DNA of 64,000 nt from Climacteris rufus (lineage: Eukaryota; Chordata; Aves; Passeriformes; Climacteridae): the NCBI GenBank assembly GCA_013398175.1, contig VZRZ01001922.1, positions 500,140-564,139 on the forward strand, read 5' to 3'. The notes below the pieces were generated by a model that saw only the letters and a program-made list of their open reading frames with translations, was not told the origin of the DNA and searched no databases. Below are positions 25,653 through 38,275 of the stretch, piece after piece. The translations under genes and the position numbers were made by a program. Positions within the stretch are counted from its first letter, which is position 1. Every line of letters begins with the position of its first letter.

Positions 25653-26400
25653 GTCACAGATTTCTTTCATGGTAGGGACCTCTTGAAACTGTCTACTCCA
25701 ACCTCACCTGCTCAAGTAGGGTCAGCTAGAAAAGGCTGATGATGACTGTACCAGCTGGGGTTTGTGTATCTCACAATAAAGAAGGGATTTCTTGTGCTCT
25801 GATGAAACCCCATGTATTTCAGCTGGTGTCCACTGGCTCCCATCCTCTCACTGGGCACTACTGAGAGGAATCTGGCTGCCTTGTCTTCATTCCCTCATGC
25901 TGGGTATTTATACCCACTGATGATAACCCCCCCTCAATGCTGTATTTATTTGGGCTGAAGAATCCCAGCTCTCCTTACGTGCCGGGTGCTCCAGTGCCTC
26001 AATCATCTCTCTGGCCTCACAGCGGACTTGCTCCACGACTTCCATGTCTCTCTCTTGCACTGAGGAGCTCAGAACTGGGCACAACACTTCAGCTGCAGCT
26101 GGGGCAGGGCTGAGCAGGCAGGAAGGACCTTTCCTGACCTGCTGGCAACACTTTTCCTTGCAGCCCAGAATACTCCTGGCCTATTTTGCTGTGAGGCTGC
26201 ATTGCTGGCTCATGTTAAGCTTGTTATCCACCAGGACATCAAGCAAAGCTGCTTTCCAATCACTTGGTCCCCAGCATGTACCAGGTTTATTTTATTCCAC
26301 CCCAGCTGCAAAACACTGCATTTCCCTTCATTGAACTTCATGAGATTTCTCTCTGTCCAGTTCTCCAGTCTGCTGAGGTCCAAACCACATCCACTGCTCA
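25653..26400 (-). mobile_element. CR1 LINE, about 750 bp: 3' UTR and C-terminal end of ORF2
   Basis: Read on the plus strand, this is the reverse complement of the last part of a CR1 element. It starts with the terminal TCACAGA-type end (25654), then shows CTCACTGGGCACTACTGAG, GGGCTGAAGAATCCCAGCTC, GAGGAGCTCAGAACTGGGC and CTTCATGAGATTTCTCTC. On the minus strand at 26400-26300 the frame reads LDLSRLENWTERNLMKFNEG then KCSVLQLGWN, which is the C-terminal part of the CR1 reverse transcriptase protein. The frame is then broken by indels and stops, so the copy is inactive. It is 5'-truncated near 26400, next to a short tandem duplication. Confidence 0.92.
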
Positions 26401-26416
26401 ACCACATCTACTGCTC
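26383..26416. repeat. 17-bp direct tandem duplication at the truncated end of a CR1
   Basis: AACCACATCCACTGCTC (26383-26399) is followed immediately by AACCACATCTACTGCTC (26400-26416), with one difference. It sits at the 5'-truncation point of the CR1 copy to its left. It could be replication slippage or could mark the insertion junction. Confidence 0.85.
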
Positions 26417-27720
26417 AAGCTACACAGATTTTTTGTTAAAGGCCACTTGTGTTACACATGATTTTAATAAAAAGCATACAGAGAACTAATGATGATAAAA
26501 ACCCCCAGTATTACTGATATGTTCCCCAGCAGGCTGCAAAACAAGCTCCTGTGAGCAGACTATCACAGATGAAGAACAGAACCTGCTCTGTGCTTAGTGA
26601 TAACAAGGAAACTGGCAAGAATAAAACAAATTCTAGCAGACTTGTTGTAGAATATATAGTATTTTCTTTGAAATGTTGTTAATGGTAAGATCAGAATTAC
26701 ATAATACATGAGATTATTTTTACTGTCCACATTACCAAAGCATGAAGCTGCCTGAGAAGTCTGACTCACAAATACAGAGACCAGTTTCTGTGCAAACCTA
26801 CCACAATCCATGGATCTCCCAGTAGCTGAGCTGACAGAACCCAATGCAATATAATAGCAAAAACCATTGCAAATCTGTAAGAATTCCATGTATAGCACTT
26901 AATTTATTGGACAGACTAGGAGGAAAAAAAGACTGTAGATTTTTAAGAAGTTATTAGAATTGTTAATGATACAGAATCCAAAGTACAGGGCAATAAAACC
27001 CTAATGATCAAAAGTTATCAATGTTGTAGTTGTTCACCTTTTTAAGCATAACTATTACCAAAACTGTATCACAATCAAAATATTTTATAAGTGGGAAAGA
27101 TTTTATAAAAAATTGGCCCTTTTTCTTCATATTAGCTTCTTTTTGCAAGCCTATCAAAATGCTCAAAAATTAAATAACATCAAAGAGACACTTTAATCTA
27201 AAAACTACTGCTTCCAACTCTTATTTATGAGCATTTAGTGGCATCCTTCCATGCTGCAATAACATTTTATTGCTTTGTGAGTTTAAGTTCTCAAAATAGT
27301 AAGTTGTTTCAAAACAGGGCTACTCCCTATTTCTCTCTATAAAACAGTAATCAGCACTGTTAATCATAAAAAATTAAACTAAAACAGAAAATCTATGTTA
27401 GTAAGTACACTTTTAATTTTATGCATCCAATTAAACTGGAGTGGCAAATAATAAGAAAGAATGTGCAGATAGACCAAGATTTATCAACAAATGCAAAGTG
27501 CTTTAGAAAACAAAGCTGCATTCCTGAGGTATTTACAGCAAAACTTTCAAAGTTTGTGACCAGTCTCCACCCTTCAGAATCTTATGCACAAAATCACATA
27601 TCCTCACACAGTCTGTATGGTCCAGACACAAAATTAACACATATACAAACTATTTTTCTGTCTCCAACCACAACTAAGACTCTGCATTTCCACCCATATA
27701 TACATAAAAGCAACACTCAC

Positions 27721-27816
27721 CAAATAGTTTTCATCCTGGAATGCATAATGTAATGTTGTGATCCACTGGTTATCTCCATTCACTAGCACATCTCTCTCTT
27801 CTCGAAAACAGGCTGT
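27721..27816 (-). CDS. CDC42BPA: CDC42BPA coding exon 4: helix C region and beta 4-5 strands
   Basis: This 96-nt exon encodes 32 residues, T119 to L150, beginning TACFREERDVLVNGDNQW and ending HYAFQDENYL. The second Glu of FREERD is at the spacing expected for the helix C glutamate that forms the salt bridge with the exon 3 lysine (19 residues later, as in PKA). The acceptor is TTTCTCCCCTTCAG and the donor is TTG followed by GTGAGTG; both ends are phase 0. The sequence DENYL just before the hinge differs from DDNNL, which I recall for human MRCK-alpha. Similar residues occur at this position in DMPK-family relatives, so this looks like tolerated variation, not damage. Confidence 0.96.
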
Positions 27817-30800
27817 CTGAAGGGGAGAAAAATAATTACAGGCATTAAGAAAAATATATAAAGAAAACCATTTAGCAAGTTGACTACACTGTGACATTAT
27901 ATTTGAGGAAGAAAAATCAAAACTGCCTCTCTGTTAAAGTCATTTACTACAGTATCCAAAAATGACAACATCTACCAAAAAATATATATGGGAAAAGTCC
28001 ACCTCCTTCAAATCTAAACATTTGTACTTTTCTGTATTGTTAAGGAGAAAAGGGGATAAATAAGCTGCTTCTTCCCTTTGTCCAAAACATCAAAATCTTA
28101 ACATATCAATAATGACAGAATAGTAATGCATGATTAGGAAAAACCAATCACTGATGGCATTAGATAATTGCAACTGCACTAGGAGTTAGAGAGCTAGAAT
28201 CTGGAGTCTTGTGTCACTGTTTTATCTCATCATGCTGTTAGCCTGGTTTTACACTTGAGTTTTCACATTAGCAAGGTTCTTTTTCTTTGAAAGTAGCTGC
28301 CAGTAACTTCATGTAATCATCACTTGATAATCATTAACCAGTTGGGGTTTTCTCCACACCTGTTGCTTTGGAAAAGCAGGCAGAATTGAATATTGCTCTT
28401 GCCAGATTTAAGCTGTTGATCAGACATCCCAAGGGGTTTCCCCTCCGTGTACTGGAAAGAAAAACAGGAGGCAGGAGGGGCCTTCATATCAAGTGGAACA
28501 GAGGAGGAACAAGAACTGCCAATGAATGTTTTAATTGTGGAACACAGGTTTGTATGAAACAAAAGAAGATAAAAAGTGAAGAAAATTACTGAGTGCAAAG
28601 TAGCAAGGCATTTAATCCGATGAAGGTCTTGCAACTTGCCCTGAAAAGTGAATAAAATATCTCAGCAAAAACAACTTTGCAGAATGACAGACAAAAATGA
28701 CCAAACATGAAAAGCCAACAAGAAACTATAGCAAAGAAAGGCTTTAAATACTTTGAAGGGAGTGAGTTGTGAAGTGAATATCAAAAGAAAACAAAAGGCA
28801 CCAAATAACAAAGCCAACACACAATTTTGTTCTGAAAAAAAGATCCACAAGAGAGTGCAAAAAGAAGAATAATATTGTATGAGTTCTATTTAGAAAGCAG
28901 ATGGAGAGTTTGAGAAAAACAAAGACCACATCTTCCAGCAAACTCTGCTCTTCACAAAGATGTTTCATCAATTTGAACCCTGCTCTGTCTCTTCCATCTT
29001 TGAGACAGCTAAGTTTAAAGGAAATTCAAGCCTTTGCTCTTCACTTTTTCAGTTTGATTTCCAAATCCAATAGCAAAATACCAGAATTCTGACATGGCTT
29101 TTGCTGGCTGTGAGATTTGGAGAATGAAGAATGAAAAGGGAAATATCACTTCAGATTGAGCTACACTCAAGAATAAATGGAGCAAAAACAGAGCAGAAAA
29201 TAACTCCTTCCTCCAAGCAAATAAACCATCACAAGTCTTTTTTGGTGAATACAGTGAGTAAGAACAATGCAGACCAGGAAAAAGAAAAATGGCATACTTT
29301 AATCATTGCACAATGCATGAGATATATCAGTAAAATTTGGGAAAAGAGCAAAACATACTTCTAAAAAATGCCTCTAAAGGTTATTGAATGAAAAACAGAC
29401 TTGGGATAGGAAAAAGAGCAAGACCATCTTCAGAAGGAAGAAAAGCTGTTTGATGCTTCAGCTTGAGTTTTTTCCTTGTTTGTAAACTCTTGACATATTT
29501 CAGAGAGAGATAACTATGAACTCTTGTTTCCACAAGAGTAAATAACAGGTAGTTTCTCTACTTGTTATGACACTGTTCATAGGATTAGTTACTAGAGAGT
29601 TTATATAATTCCACTTGTTTTTGCCATGACTTGACAAAAGACTGTGCATTCCTTGAGCACTCTGGACACCCACCTCTGGGCAGAATGCCTAGAGCTGACA
29701 GCAACAGCTACTACCACAGCAAATCACAGCTGAGACAGCAACAGCCAGACTTGAAGTGGTAAAAAAAATACAACAACAACAAAAAGAGACAGTAGCAGTG
29801 GTTAGTGGTTCTTTTAATTACTGTAACATCGTTCAATTAGGCTTTTTTAAAATGAAGCCCTTTTTTGTACCTTCTATTATTCCAGCATTACACTTCATCT
29901 TCCCTAGGCTGTCTCCTTGAATTGTTGGCAGAGACCTCCAGAAGTCATCTGATCCAGCTCTCTGTCACAGCAAAGCCAACTTGGTGCTATGGTTCTCTCT
30001 CTACTCTTACCATGGCCTTCAAGCAGCAAAGAATTTGACCTGCTCTGCTATTCGGTGGTCATGTCCTCACAGCTCAGAGTTAGCACCTCCTGAGAGTGCT
30101 GACTGCTTCCATGATGCCTAAAATTTGTCCTGGGCTCCCCTGTGCCTCATCTGGCACCAGCGTGGCACAGATGTAACTCTAAGTGACTGTCAACACTCAG
30201 GGTAACAGGTTTGGGAGTGTAACAGCAACATGTCACACACTTCCAGGTACTCCTTGTATCAGTAATGTTCCCAGTTCTACATCCCATCTCTGAGTTTTCA
30301 ACAGGGACAAGTATTTGGAAAATTTATGCTCTGTATAACACAAAAAACAACACCGACTTAGCAACCTGTGTGATTTCATTGTTAACAAAGTTTTTGCACA
30401 CGACTGCTCTCAGAGCTTGCAGTCATCAACCTTAATCTGCCATTCTCAAGCCTTTTTTTGAGTACATACTCCCTTTTTGCCTCTACAAATGACTCCCAAT
30501 TCCCACACTGTTGACACAGAGGTATATGAACACAGAGATCTAGCTACAAGCTTATCCTGTGTGTTCAGGCTGCACAGTGTATCTCAGTGTCAGTGCAGCA
30601 CGTTGCTATCAGAGCCAAAATGGGCCTTTTTCCCCATCAGTAGTAACAAGTGCATTCATGGATGTTTAAAAATGACAGGTTACAGTTGTTGAAGGTCATG
30701 CTCTGTAATGCATTCTCACTCCAGATGGTTCTCTTTCCACTCTATAGCCATGAGTTACAAATACATGGAAAAACATAGCTGTATTTCTTTTTAGGCTAAC

Positions 30801-32124
30801 GGTTCAGACTTTCAGAAATTCAGCTGGACCCATGGGAAGAGTACTTTTAATACCTCGCATAGAGAAAAATTTTTCAAACTTATTTATAACTGTATTTTAA
30901 TGAAAAGAAACAGTTTTCAAACTCACTTTAAAAGGGTACCTTTAAAAATAGAGTGGAGCTTTACTTCTGGTCTTTTCTTTTTCACTGAAATAATAAAACT
31001 TACAGTAATGACATTTGTCTTGGAGAGAAATACCTCTTTGTACCAAGACTAATGCCAGATTGCTCAGTATCTGAATAAATTCTGGATAAAAAGGAAACAC
31101 ATTGTGTACATCTAACCACAATCTGCAAGCCATTTATATTTCTTAATGTGATAACATTTTCATTAAAAGAGACAGGATGTGCACACATCAGAAATTGGCC
31201 TTAATTTGTCTGAATACATTTTTTTTAAAAAGTGTGATGGTTTCCCATTGATCTCATTTCCTACCAAGATGTAATTAAAACATAAATGCGGAAATCAGAA
31301 TAAACTTGGAAGCAACTGAACAGCAAGGCAGCCTGAGAGCAGTAAAGTTGAGGTCTTAAAACTATATATTTATGAATCTATTTTTAGTATGCATAGATGA
31401 AGAATTTCAAAGCAAATTACAGAGCTAGTTACATGTTCCATCTAAAATTAATACACAAGTGTTCGGGTGCAGACTGCATTTTATTAGTTTCTTTTCAAAA
31501 GAATCCAGGGAAATATATCAAGGACTTTATGAAGAGCAGAGTTGTATAATGAAAGGAGGCAGCTAAGGCAAAAGCAAGGCTGGTAAAGAGCTGTTCCACC
31601 TTTTTCAGACACAGAATGGGCTCCAGCTTTAATGAGATGAACAGTTTTAGGAAACAGGCACTCAAATTCATTTGAAACTTTTAACTTTCTGATTTTTCAA
31701 TCTACTAATTGGGCCTTGGCTAAGTTCTAACTACTGATAAACTAAGAGGCTGTGAGTTATTGCTCAACAATTACCTTTTTATAGCTCAGTAACTACCTTC
31801 CACCACGGAAAATACTTGCTGAAGATTACATTCCTAACCGGAATAATTACATTGAAAGATCACTTGTGTAGTCGGTAATTCTTGGGCAATTACAGAAAAC
31901 GCATAATGTCAAAAACACCCAGCCCCACATAAGTCAAGATTCCAGGCCATTTTAACCCTTCTGATGAACTGCTTTAAGCTTATTTAATATTAATCTTTAC
32001 ACTGTCAAAGTAGCGAAGCATCTCCTCCATCCCTCCAATACACAAAGAGCCTTGTGGACAGAGAAGGGACAATTCAGCAGAGTAAGAGGGTGTACAATCA
32101 TGGGAAACACTACTGTAATCTTAC
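27817..32124 (-). other. CDC42BPA: CDC42BPA intron 3 (4308 nt)
   Basis: The intron is bounded by GTAAGA at 32124 and AG at 27817-27818 on the minus strand. The only repeat-like segment is a weak CR1 tail near 29.93-29.99 kb. The rest, including the moderately GC-richer stretch 29990-30300, shows no recognisable gene or element. Confidence 0.93.
29925..29992 (-). mobile_element. Possible CR1 3' end remnant, antisense
   Basis: The run GCAGAGACCTCCAGAAGTCA, then TCTGATCCAGCTCTCTGTCA, then AGCAAAGCCAACTTGGTGCT resembles an antisense CR1 end (GGACCTCTGGAGGTCATC-type followed by a CTGCTCAAAGCAGGGCCAAC-type sequence). The terminal TCACAGAAT end is not clear and similarity is short. Chance similarity remains possible. 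Confidence 0.4.
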
Positions 32125-32208
32125 TTCAGCTCTCTTCAGCATCTCCCATTTATTAAGTATCTTCATGGCAAAAACCTTATCTGCATTTTTCAGTTTTACT
32201 ACTGCAAC
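32125..32208 (-). CDS. CDC42BPA: CDC42BPA coding exon 3: ATP-binding lysine
   Basis: This 84-nt exon encodes exactly 28 residues, V91 to E118, beginning VAVVKLKNADKVFAMKIL and ending KRAE. It contains the invariant ATP-anchoring lysine in the AMK motif (K106 in human numbering), which in AGC kinases pairs with a glutamate in helix C. The first Val completes the glycine-rich loop begun in exon 2. The acceptor is a pyrimidine tract ending CTCTTTTCCAG and the donor is GAA followed by GTAAGA. Both ends are phase 0, so skipping the exon would keep frame but remove the essential lysine. The residues match my memory of MRCK-alpha and MRCK-beta, so this exon alone does not separate the two paralogues. 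Confidence 0.96.
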
Positions 32209-35200
32209 CTGGAAAAGAGAAATGAAAGATAAATAAGTTACAACATGAAAATGGATATTGTCTTCATTTTTATGTAACCTCGAAGTTTTGGATGTTTTTT
32301 CCTGAGTGTTCTGGACACATTTTTACTATCCACAGAATACCACACCACCAAGAAAGAAACATGACAACAGTACAGGGAAATTCCAATTCTATTGTGACCT
32401 TTCATTATGTACCATGCTTTCCCTATGAATAATTTTTTTCTAGGTGTCTGTCAATGAAAAATGGCATTTCTGACCATCACACTTCTTGCTCTATCATACT
32501 GTCAGGAAGCCATCTCTAGGCCTGTGATTTAAGTTCCTGGACTTCAGTCCTAGACACTAATGGAACTGACAGAGCCCTCAAGAAAAGTAACAGTGTAACA
32601 GATTCTAAGGCAAGATAAACAATGTATTTTCAATTTTAAACACAAATCAAACTGTAGATTTGCCATAAAACGGCTTCCACTCTCCTTTCAAATACTGAAC
32701 TAGATTTTCTTCAAAGATAGTATGACTTCACATACTCCCACCTGAAGTTCAATGAGCTCTTTATCATGTCTGTTGTCAGCAGCAGGGAAAAAGTGAAACC
32801 CACAATTTCTACAGCAGTAAAACTCAACAAACACAAGCCTGCCCAGCTGCCCCTTCTCCCTCATAACTTCTGAAACATTAGATAACCACAGGCTTCTGCA
32901 ATAACAAATTAACAAAGTTCACTGACACCATCCTTTTCTGAGAATATTAGTTTTGTTTAGCTATAATATAAGCTAACATAGAATATTTTTAGGAAAGAGG
33001 GAGGGAAGAAGTTTACACAAACATTTTTTCACAGTACAGGCTTCCCTGGGTATGGAAAGCTCACTGCCTTAACCAAAATGGGTATGAATCTGCCACAAAC
33101 TCGGAGATGCTGATCAGAACTTGACCAGCACCATCATCTCAACTATAGAATAGTTCAACAATCAATACATTTTAACAACCATTCTCCAACTATCCTTTTC
33201 TTCCTCCTCTCTTTCAAATAGATCTTAAATTTTAAGCAGAAAAAAGTTTATTGCTATGTGCATCTAGTTACAAACCACCATGCTGTCACACAGATTATCA
33301 TCATCTTCAACCTGCAGGCCAGTGCCAAAAAAATACGAAGGTTGAATCCTACATTCCTTTCACCTCTTTCATGATCAGTAAACCAGCTATGTGTGAAGAC
33401 AGTGATAAGAGAAATTACAGGATCAGACAGTTTGAAGAAAGTGTCATGCAAACCTCTCTCAACCATCTTCAAATGTGTCATCAGCTGCAACAGCTTCCTG
33501 AAGGAGGCAAAAGCACAGACTGAAGGACTGCAATGCTCTCATGTGTAAACCAAAGGGTATCTCACAGTGCAGCTCTTGCCTAGCTACAGATTCACAGACC
33601 AAGCAGCTGTCACTTCCCATATGTGCATTATCAGCCCTGCTCTTGACACTGCTGCCTTCTGGGGTTGCAGGGGGTGGGAGTAGCAAGGAGATAATACAAG
33701 GAGGTAAGGAGAAAGGTACTACATTTACTTGTTTGAACTAGTTTATGGACTGAAATTTTTAAGGGGTACTTCACACAAGGTACAAGTTGAGATTTGGGAT
33801 CCCTTAAGGAACTTTCAGATTTGAAATGCAAAATTGGATTACTAGTTTAGCCTATAATATAATAATTTTAATTCATAAAGAACGTGTGCTCTGCTGTGCA
33901 CAGTAACCCAAGACCGAGCATCACAATTTTCTTTAGCAGAGAAAGATTAATCCTCTGCAGGATAATCCAGAGTGTGGATTTATTCTTGATTCTCCTTCTA
34001 CTTTACTAGCTAAAACTAGCTGGAAACTCTGGTAAGCCATTACAAATTTTTAATGAGAAATGGCAGGAGGAGAAAGTCTTAACATTGCACGTAGTCAGTG
34101 TTCAAACTGTATTCTACATTAACTTGGATGACAGGAGACACCCATGGGGCTGCTGCCTGTGGTATGAAGCTACAACATAGTTCTCCCCTAAGGACCTTTA
34201 AGGGTTTGGGGACTGTTGCAGGGAAAAATGAAAACGTTGCTTGTGGAGCTGAGGAGCTGCTGCCACCCAGCATGAAAAGTAAGTTTTTCCCCACCATTAA
34301 CCATTGCAGAAGAGGCAGCCAGAGGCATAAGACAATACATGTATTTCAAGGCCAATTTCAGGATTTAATTTCTTGCCTGCAGCACACTCAGTGCAAGGCT
34401 GTGTTATTCTGCACAGGACCTGGTTATTGAAAGACAACCAGTAACTGCACAGCCACCTAAATTTTCAGTCTTCTATTCAGCATTCACTTGGACACAACTG
34501 CAAGAGCTACAGCACTGCTTTTGGGGAAGAACTGGAACATAGGCCTTCTGTGGCATGAGCAAGGGCTTGGTAGCTTCTGCATTGAAGAGTGACTAAAGAA
34601 CAAAAACAGACTCATGTTTACCAGCTGTGTTTACAATCAGTCAGAAGCTTTTAGTCTGTGAAAGCCATTAATGTTATTCCGTATCAATAACCACCACACA
34701 CACACAAAAGATCAGACATCATCATTTTTCTGCAATCACAGCATCTTTTTGGGGGTGTCTCAGTGCTTTATGTAAGTGAATGCTAAAATGCTTATTCCAA
34801 GACCCTGAAAGTAAAACCTGACACTTCAGCAATGAGCAGTCTGATGTAGTTTGTAATTGTAACAAAAAAATTCTGAATCATGATTACAAACCCAGGCAGT
34901 ATTTACATATACACACGGGTATTTACTACCTACACAAAGACACAAATACACACAAAGTGCTCTTTTGATCTTTTCCCTTCCTCAGTGAAGCTGTCAAGAC
35001 AGAAGAAAGGGTAATTATTCCTGTCCTAGTAATCCTGTAGTGTCTTGCTACTGGAACGTCTTAAAATTAGACTTTTAAAAGGTTGGGTTTTTTTTAAATT
35101 TATATTTTCCTGTGAGCAGACCAGAAAAAAAAATGATTGGTATATGCTGATGTAAACATCTTGGTTTAGTCAGATACAGAGGTTTTTTTCCCATTCTTCC

Positions 35201-38183
35201 AACCATTTTCCGTATTTCCCACAAACAGCAGTATAGTTTGGCATGCTGTCAGACACCTTCTGCCCCAAGCTTGACTACTTGTCTCTATGGTATTTGTCTG
35301 CAGTTTTCCTTTGCTTAAAAAGCAACAGGAAAGAAAACTAGAACAGAAGCTATTAAAATTGAAATAAAAACAAAAAGTAGAAAAATAAAAGTAGAAAAAA
35401 AGATTCAGCATTGGTTTTCTTGTCCAACAAGAATAAGGCGTCAAGAAAGAATGGTATTGTTCTTAACTGTATGACAAAATTTAGAAGTAACCAACTCAAT
35501 TTTTTTTAAGCTGTAATAGAATCACCTGAAAATTTTGGTTTTAGATAGAACTTCCATTAAGCTTTTATATTGTTGAGGGCCATCACTAAAAGCTGTTGCC
35601 CAGTTGCTTCACCTTTCCTAGCAGTGTTTTTCAATTCCCAAGTTTAAAGTCTTCTTGTTTTGAGTTGTTCAAGTTTTTCAAACCACACTGCTCAAAGCCA
35701 GCACAATGAAACACTTGAAGCCCACATTATTAATTTTACCATGATAATCCTGCTCCTCCCCCAAGCAAAACATCTGTGTTTTCTAAAGACAGCACTCTTA
35801 CATGAAATTGTAAATAAGTAAACGTATGCATGCAGAGGGAAAGGGCATGTGACAAAAAGGAAGCCTTCTCAGAAGGCAGAAAAAAGGGAAAAAACAAAAC
35901 TAGGAACAATGATCTCTTACAGTTATAAGCAGCAACTAGTTTAAACTACTTTTTGTCTACATTAAACTTGTAAAAACAAAAAGGGAAATATTTCTTGACT
36001 ATGCAAATTGAAGAAATTGAGTAGCGTAAAATCAAAATAAGAACAAGTCTGAGACTGTGCCAACGAAAACTTGCACTCACTTTGTAGTCTACAGAATTTC
36101 AGAATTATGTTGATTCAGGAGACAAAAATTACCCCTCCCAGTAACCTAGAGCAACCTTGGTCTCATTTATAGTTTGCTGGAAAGAAAATACATTCTTCCA
36201 GATTTCTTAATCTGTCTCAGTAAATAGAAGTATTTTGCAATTTAATATTAATATAGTTTTTGGTGGTTTAAGTAGCAGTAAAATTTGGTGGTCCTTTTTT
36301 CAAACTTGCTCAGATATTTACTGTTTATTTTAAAGGAAACCTTCATACAGAACTTAGACAAATGTCTCTGTAGGACTCAAAATTTGTTTTCATTAATCTA
36401 GCAAGACATATATCCGTCCAAATATTTATTAAATCCTACTTTAAGAACATAAAAACCCAAACATCTTCACTGAAAGCACTTCAGTTTGCTCTTACTGAAG
36501 ATTTTGACCACTAAGTAGAGTCAGGCTATCTTCCTCAAGTAAGGAATTAGAAAGAAACACTGTTCCTAGAAGAGAAGAACTAACCAATGACACAGACTGT
36601 CCCCAGAAGAGGATGGGGAAAGTTACATTCTCCCTGCTCAGGGGATGATTCACCACAAAGAACTTCCTGAGAAAGAGCTACGGTTTCTTTGCGGTTTAGC
36701 TGCTGTGGAGTTTGATGCTGATTTAGCAGACAAAAATGACTTCTCTTAGAAACACAGTATCAGGCAGGTCTCACGTATGATCCTTCTGACAAGAAAGCAC
36801 AAACATCAGCAATTTTTCTTATATTTAACACAATCTGTACATGAACTCAGCTGCCAACTCCTATGGTAGCACTGACCAAGGCTAATCTTTTAAGCAGAAG
36901 TGTTTACATCAAAATGGAGATTGCAACATTCTCTGTGGCAGAGGTTTAGACTAAAGATAAATTATCCATTAATAACTTCAGCCATCAGACTCCTTTACAA
37001 AGAAGCTCTACTCCAGATGGAGCAAAACCAAAAGTGATAAAGTAGCAAAATAAATACTACTTTTTTTTTGTTATTTTTACAGCTGCCCAATGATTATATT
37101 TGCACATAGGCACCAGAGTATGTAGTGAGACACACTACAGCAAAAATTCCTATTCCTTACATACTACCTATAGGAGTCTACTCTTCCATAATCCCAGACT
37201 AGTAAAGACTGATTTTCAAACACAATGCAAACACGTAAGAGAACCTGAAAACAACTCTTCTCTGTCACACACCAGAGCCTCCAGAAATCCTCTCCTACCA
37301 AAGAGAACTTCTCCATTTCCAAAGGCAGGGAAGACACTGATCAGAAAATCCTTTTCTTATTCTTTGGGTTTCAGTTCACATGTAGTTTCAGGCAGTCTGG
37401 AGTACCTTCTACAGAAGATTTACAAACTATCCACATTTGCAGTATATTTGACCATGAAAAACTCAAGGCATTGTTTATACCAGACTGCTCTTCCTATAAA
37501 CACTGCCCTGCATGAAAAACAAAGCTCACGAGCCCAACAGAATTAAGAAAAAGAGGCAGAAGGCTAACACAAAGTTTCCTCAACCTAGTGATCGACAGAC
37601 TTGTCTGACAACTTCAAGTAAGAGATGGCTTAATCAAAAGCAGCAAAAAAGTGTATAGTTTGATAGCAGTAGGTGACTAACATCTGCTGAAGTCTGTAAA
37701 AAAAATAAAGGAAAAATATTCAAACATTCACTAAAATAGGAAATGAAATGACAGGAAAATATTTCTCTACGTTCTTAGATTGTCAGCATCAATATTTGCT
37801 TACTTAAGCTGCTGAAAATTACTTTCGGACTACATAGTTATTAGGAGGATTAGCAATTATTAGATCTTTACACCATCAGTAATTCACTGGCCCTCACCTC
37901 CTAACTGGAAAGAATTAGTCTAGCAAATGATTTACCATCAGACAGTCATGGGCAAACTTGCGAACTTGCCTTCTCTCAAAATTTACAAGACTTAAAAGGA
38001 GCTGCCAAAGCATGTATAAAGCAAGATGCACTTGCACCAAACATTAGGTGGGCCGACAATACCCATTCAGGACAAAAAATGTAAAAACCTGTACATCAGT
38101 GTATTGCTATTAACCGTCTCTCCTCAGTGCTGCAGGTTTGCAAGAGGATTAGTCAAACCCTTCCACCTCCTTCACACACATAC
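32209..38183 (-). other. CDC42BPA: CDC42BPA intron 2 (5975 nt)
   Basis: The intron is bounded by GTATGT at 38183 and AG at 32209-32210 on the minus strand. I found no transposable element. There are short A/T tracts and a minor CA repeat near 34.69 kb. Several short open frames at 33.2-34.4 kb lack any recognisable domain and are probably chance. Confidence 0.93.
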
Positions 38184-38275
38184 CTCCCCAAAGGCTCCTC
38201 GACCAATCACCTTCAGGATCTCAAAATCTTCTTTATGTAGTCGCATCTGTTTCACCTTAGACGTAAAAGGTTTGG
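38184..38275 (-). CDS. CDC42BPA: CDC42BPA coding exon 2: start of kinase domain and glycine-rich loop
   Basis: This 92-nt exon begins with two bases that complete a split Ala codon (human residue 60) and then encodes 30 residues, K61 to E90. It includes KPFTSKVKQMRLHKEDFEIL and then KVIGRGAFGE. The glycine-rich ATP-binding loop IGRGAFGEV is cut by the splice junction just before its Val. The acceptor is a good pyrimidine tract ending TTTGTTTCAG (read on the minus strand) and the donor is GAG followed by GTATGTG. It enters in phase 1 (one base from the previous exon) and leaves in phase 0, joining directly to exon 3. From memory, human MRCK-alpha has Arg where this has Lys in RLHKED, a conservative change. 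No frameshift or stop is present. Confidence 0.96.

Larger units (their letters stand above)
23289..27720 (-). other. CDC42BPA: CDC42BPA intron 4 (4432 nt)
   Basis: The intron is bounded by GTGAGT at 27720 and AG at 23289-23290 on the minus strand. It contains two antisense CR1 copies (24.3 kb and 25.65-26.4 kb), which lie in the same orientation as the gene. The remaining parts, 23300-24300, 24480-25650 and 26420-27720, are AT-rich and show no feature I can support. Confidence 0.93.

Noticed and set aside
28368..28592. 74-codon plus-strand frame with basic residues and CFNCG considered as a zinc-knuckle fragment
   Set aside because: The CCHC spacing (CX2CX4HX4C) is not present; only C, X2, C can be seen.
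34098..34430. 110-codon plus-strand frame in intron 2
   Set aside because: No known motif, no signal peptide, and overlapping frames on the other strand; local GC content alone explains its length.
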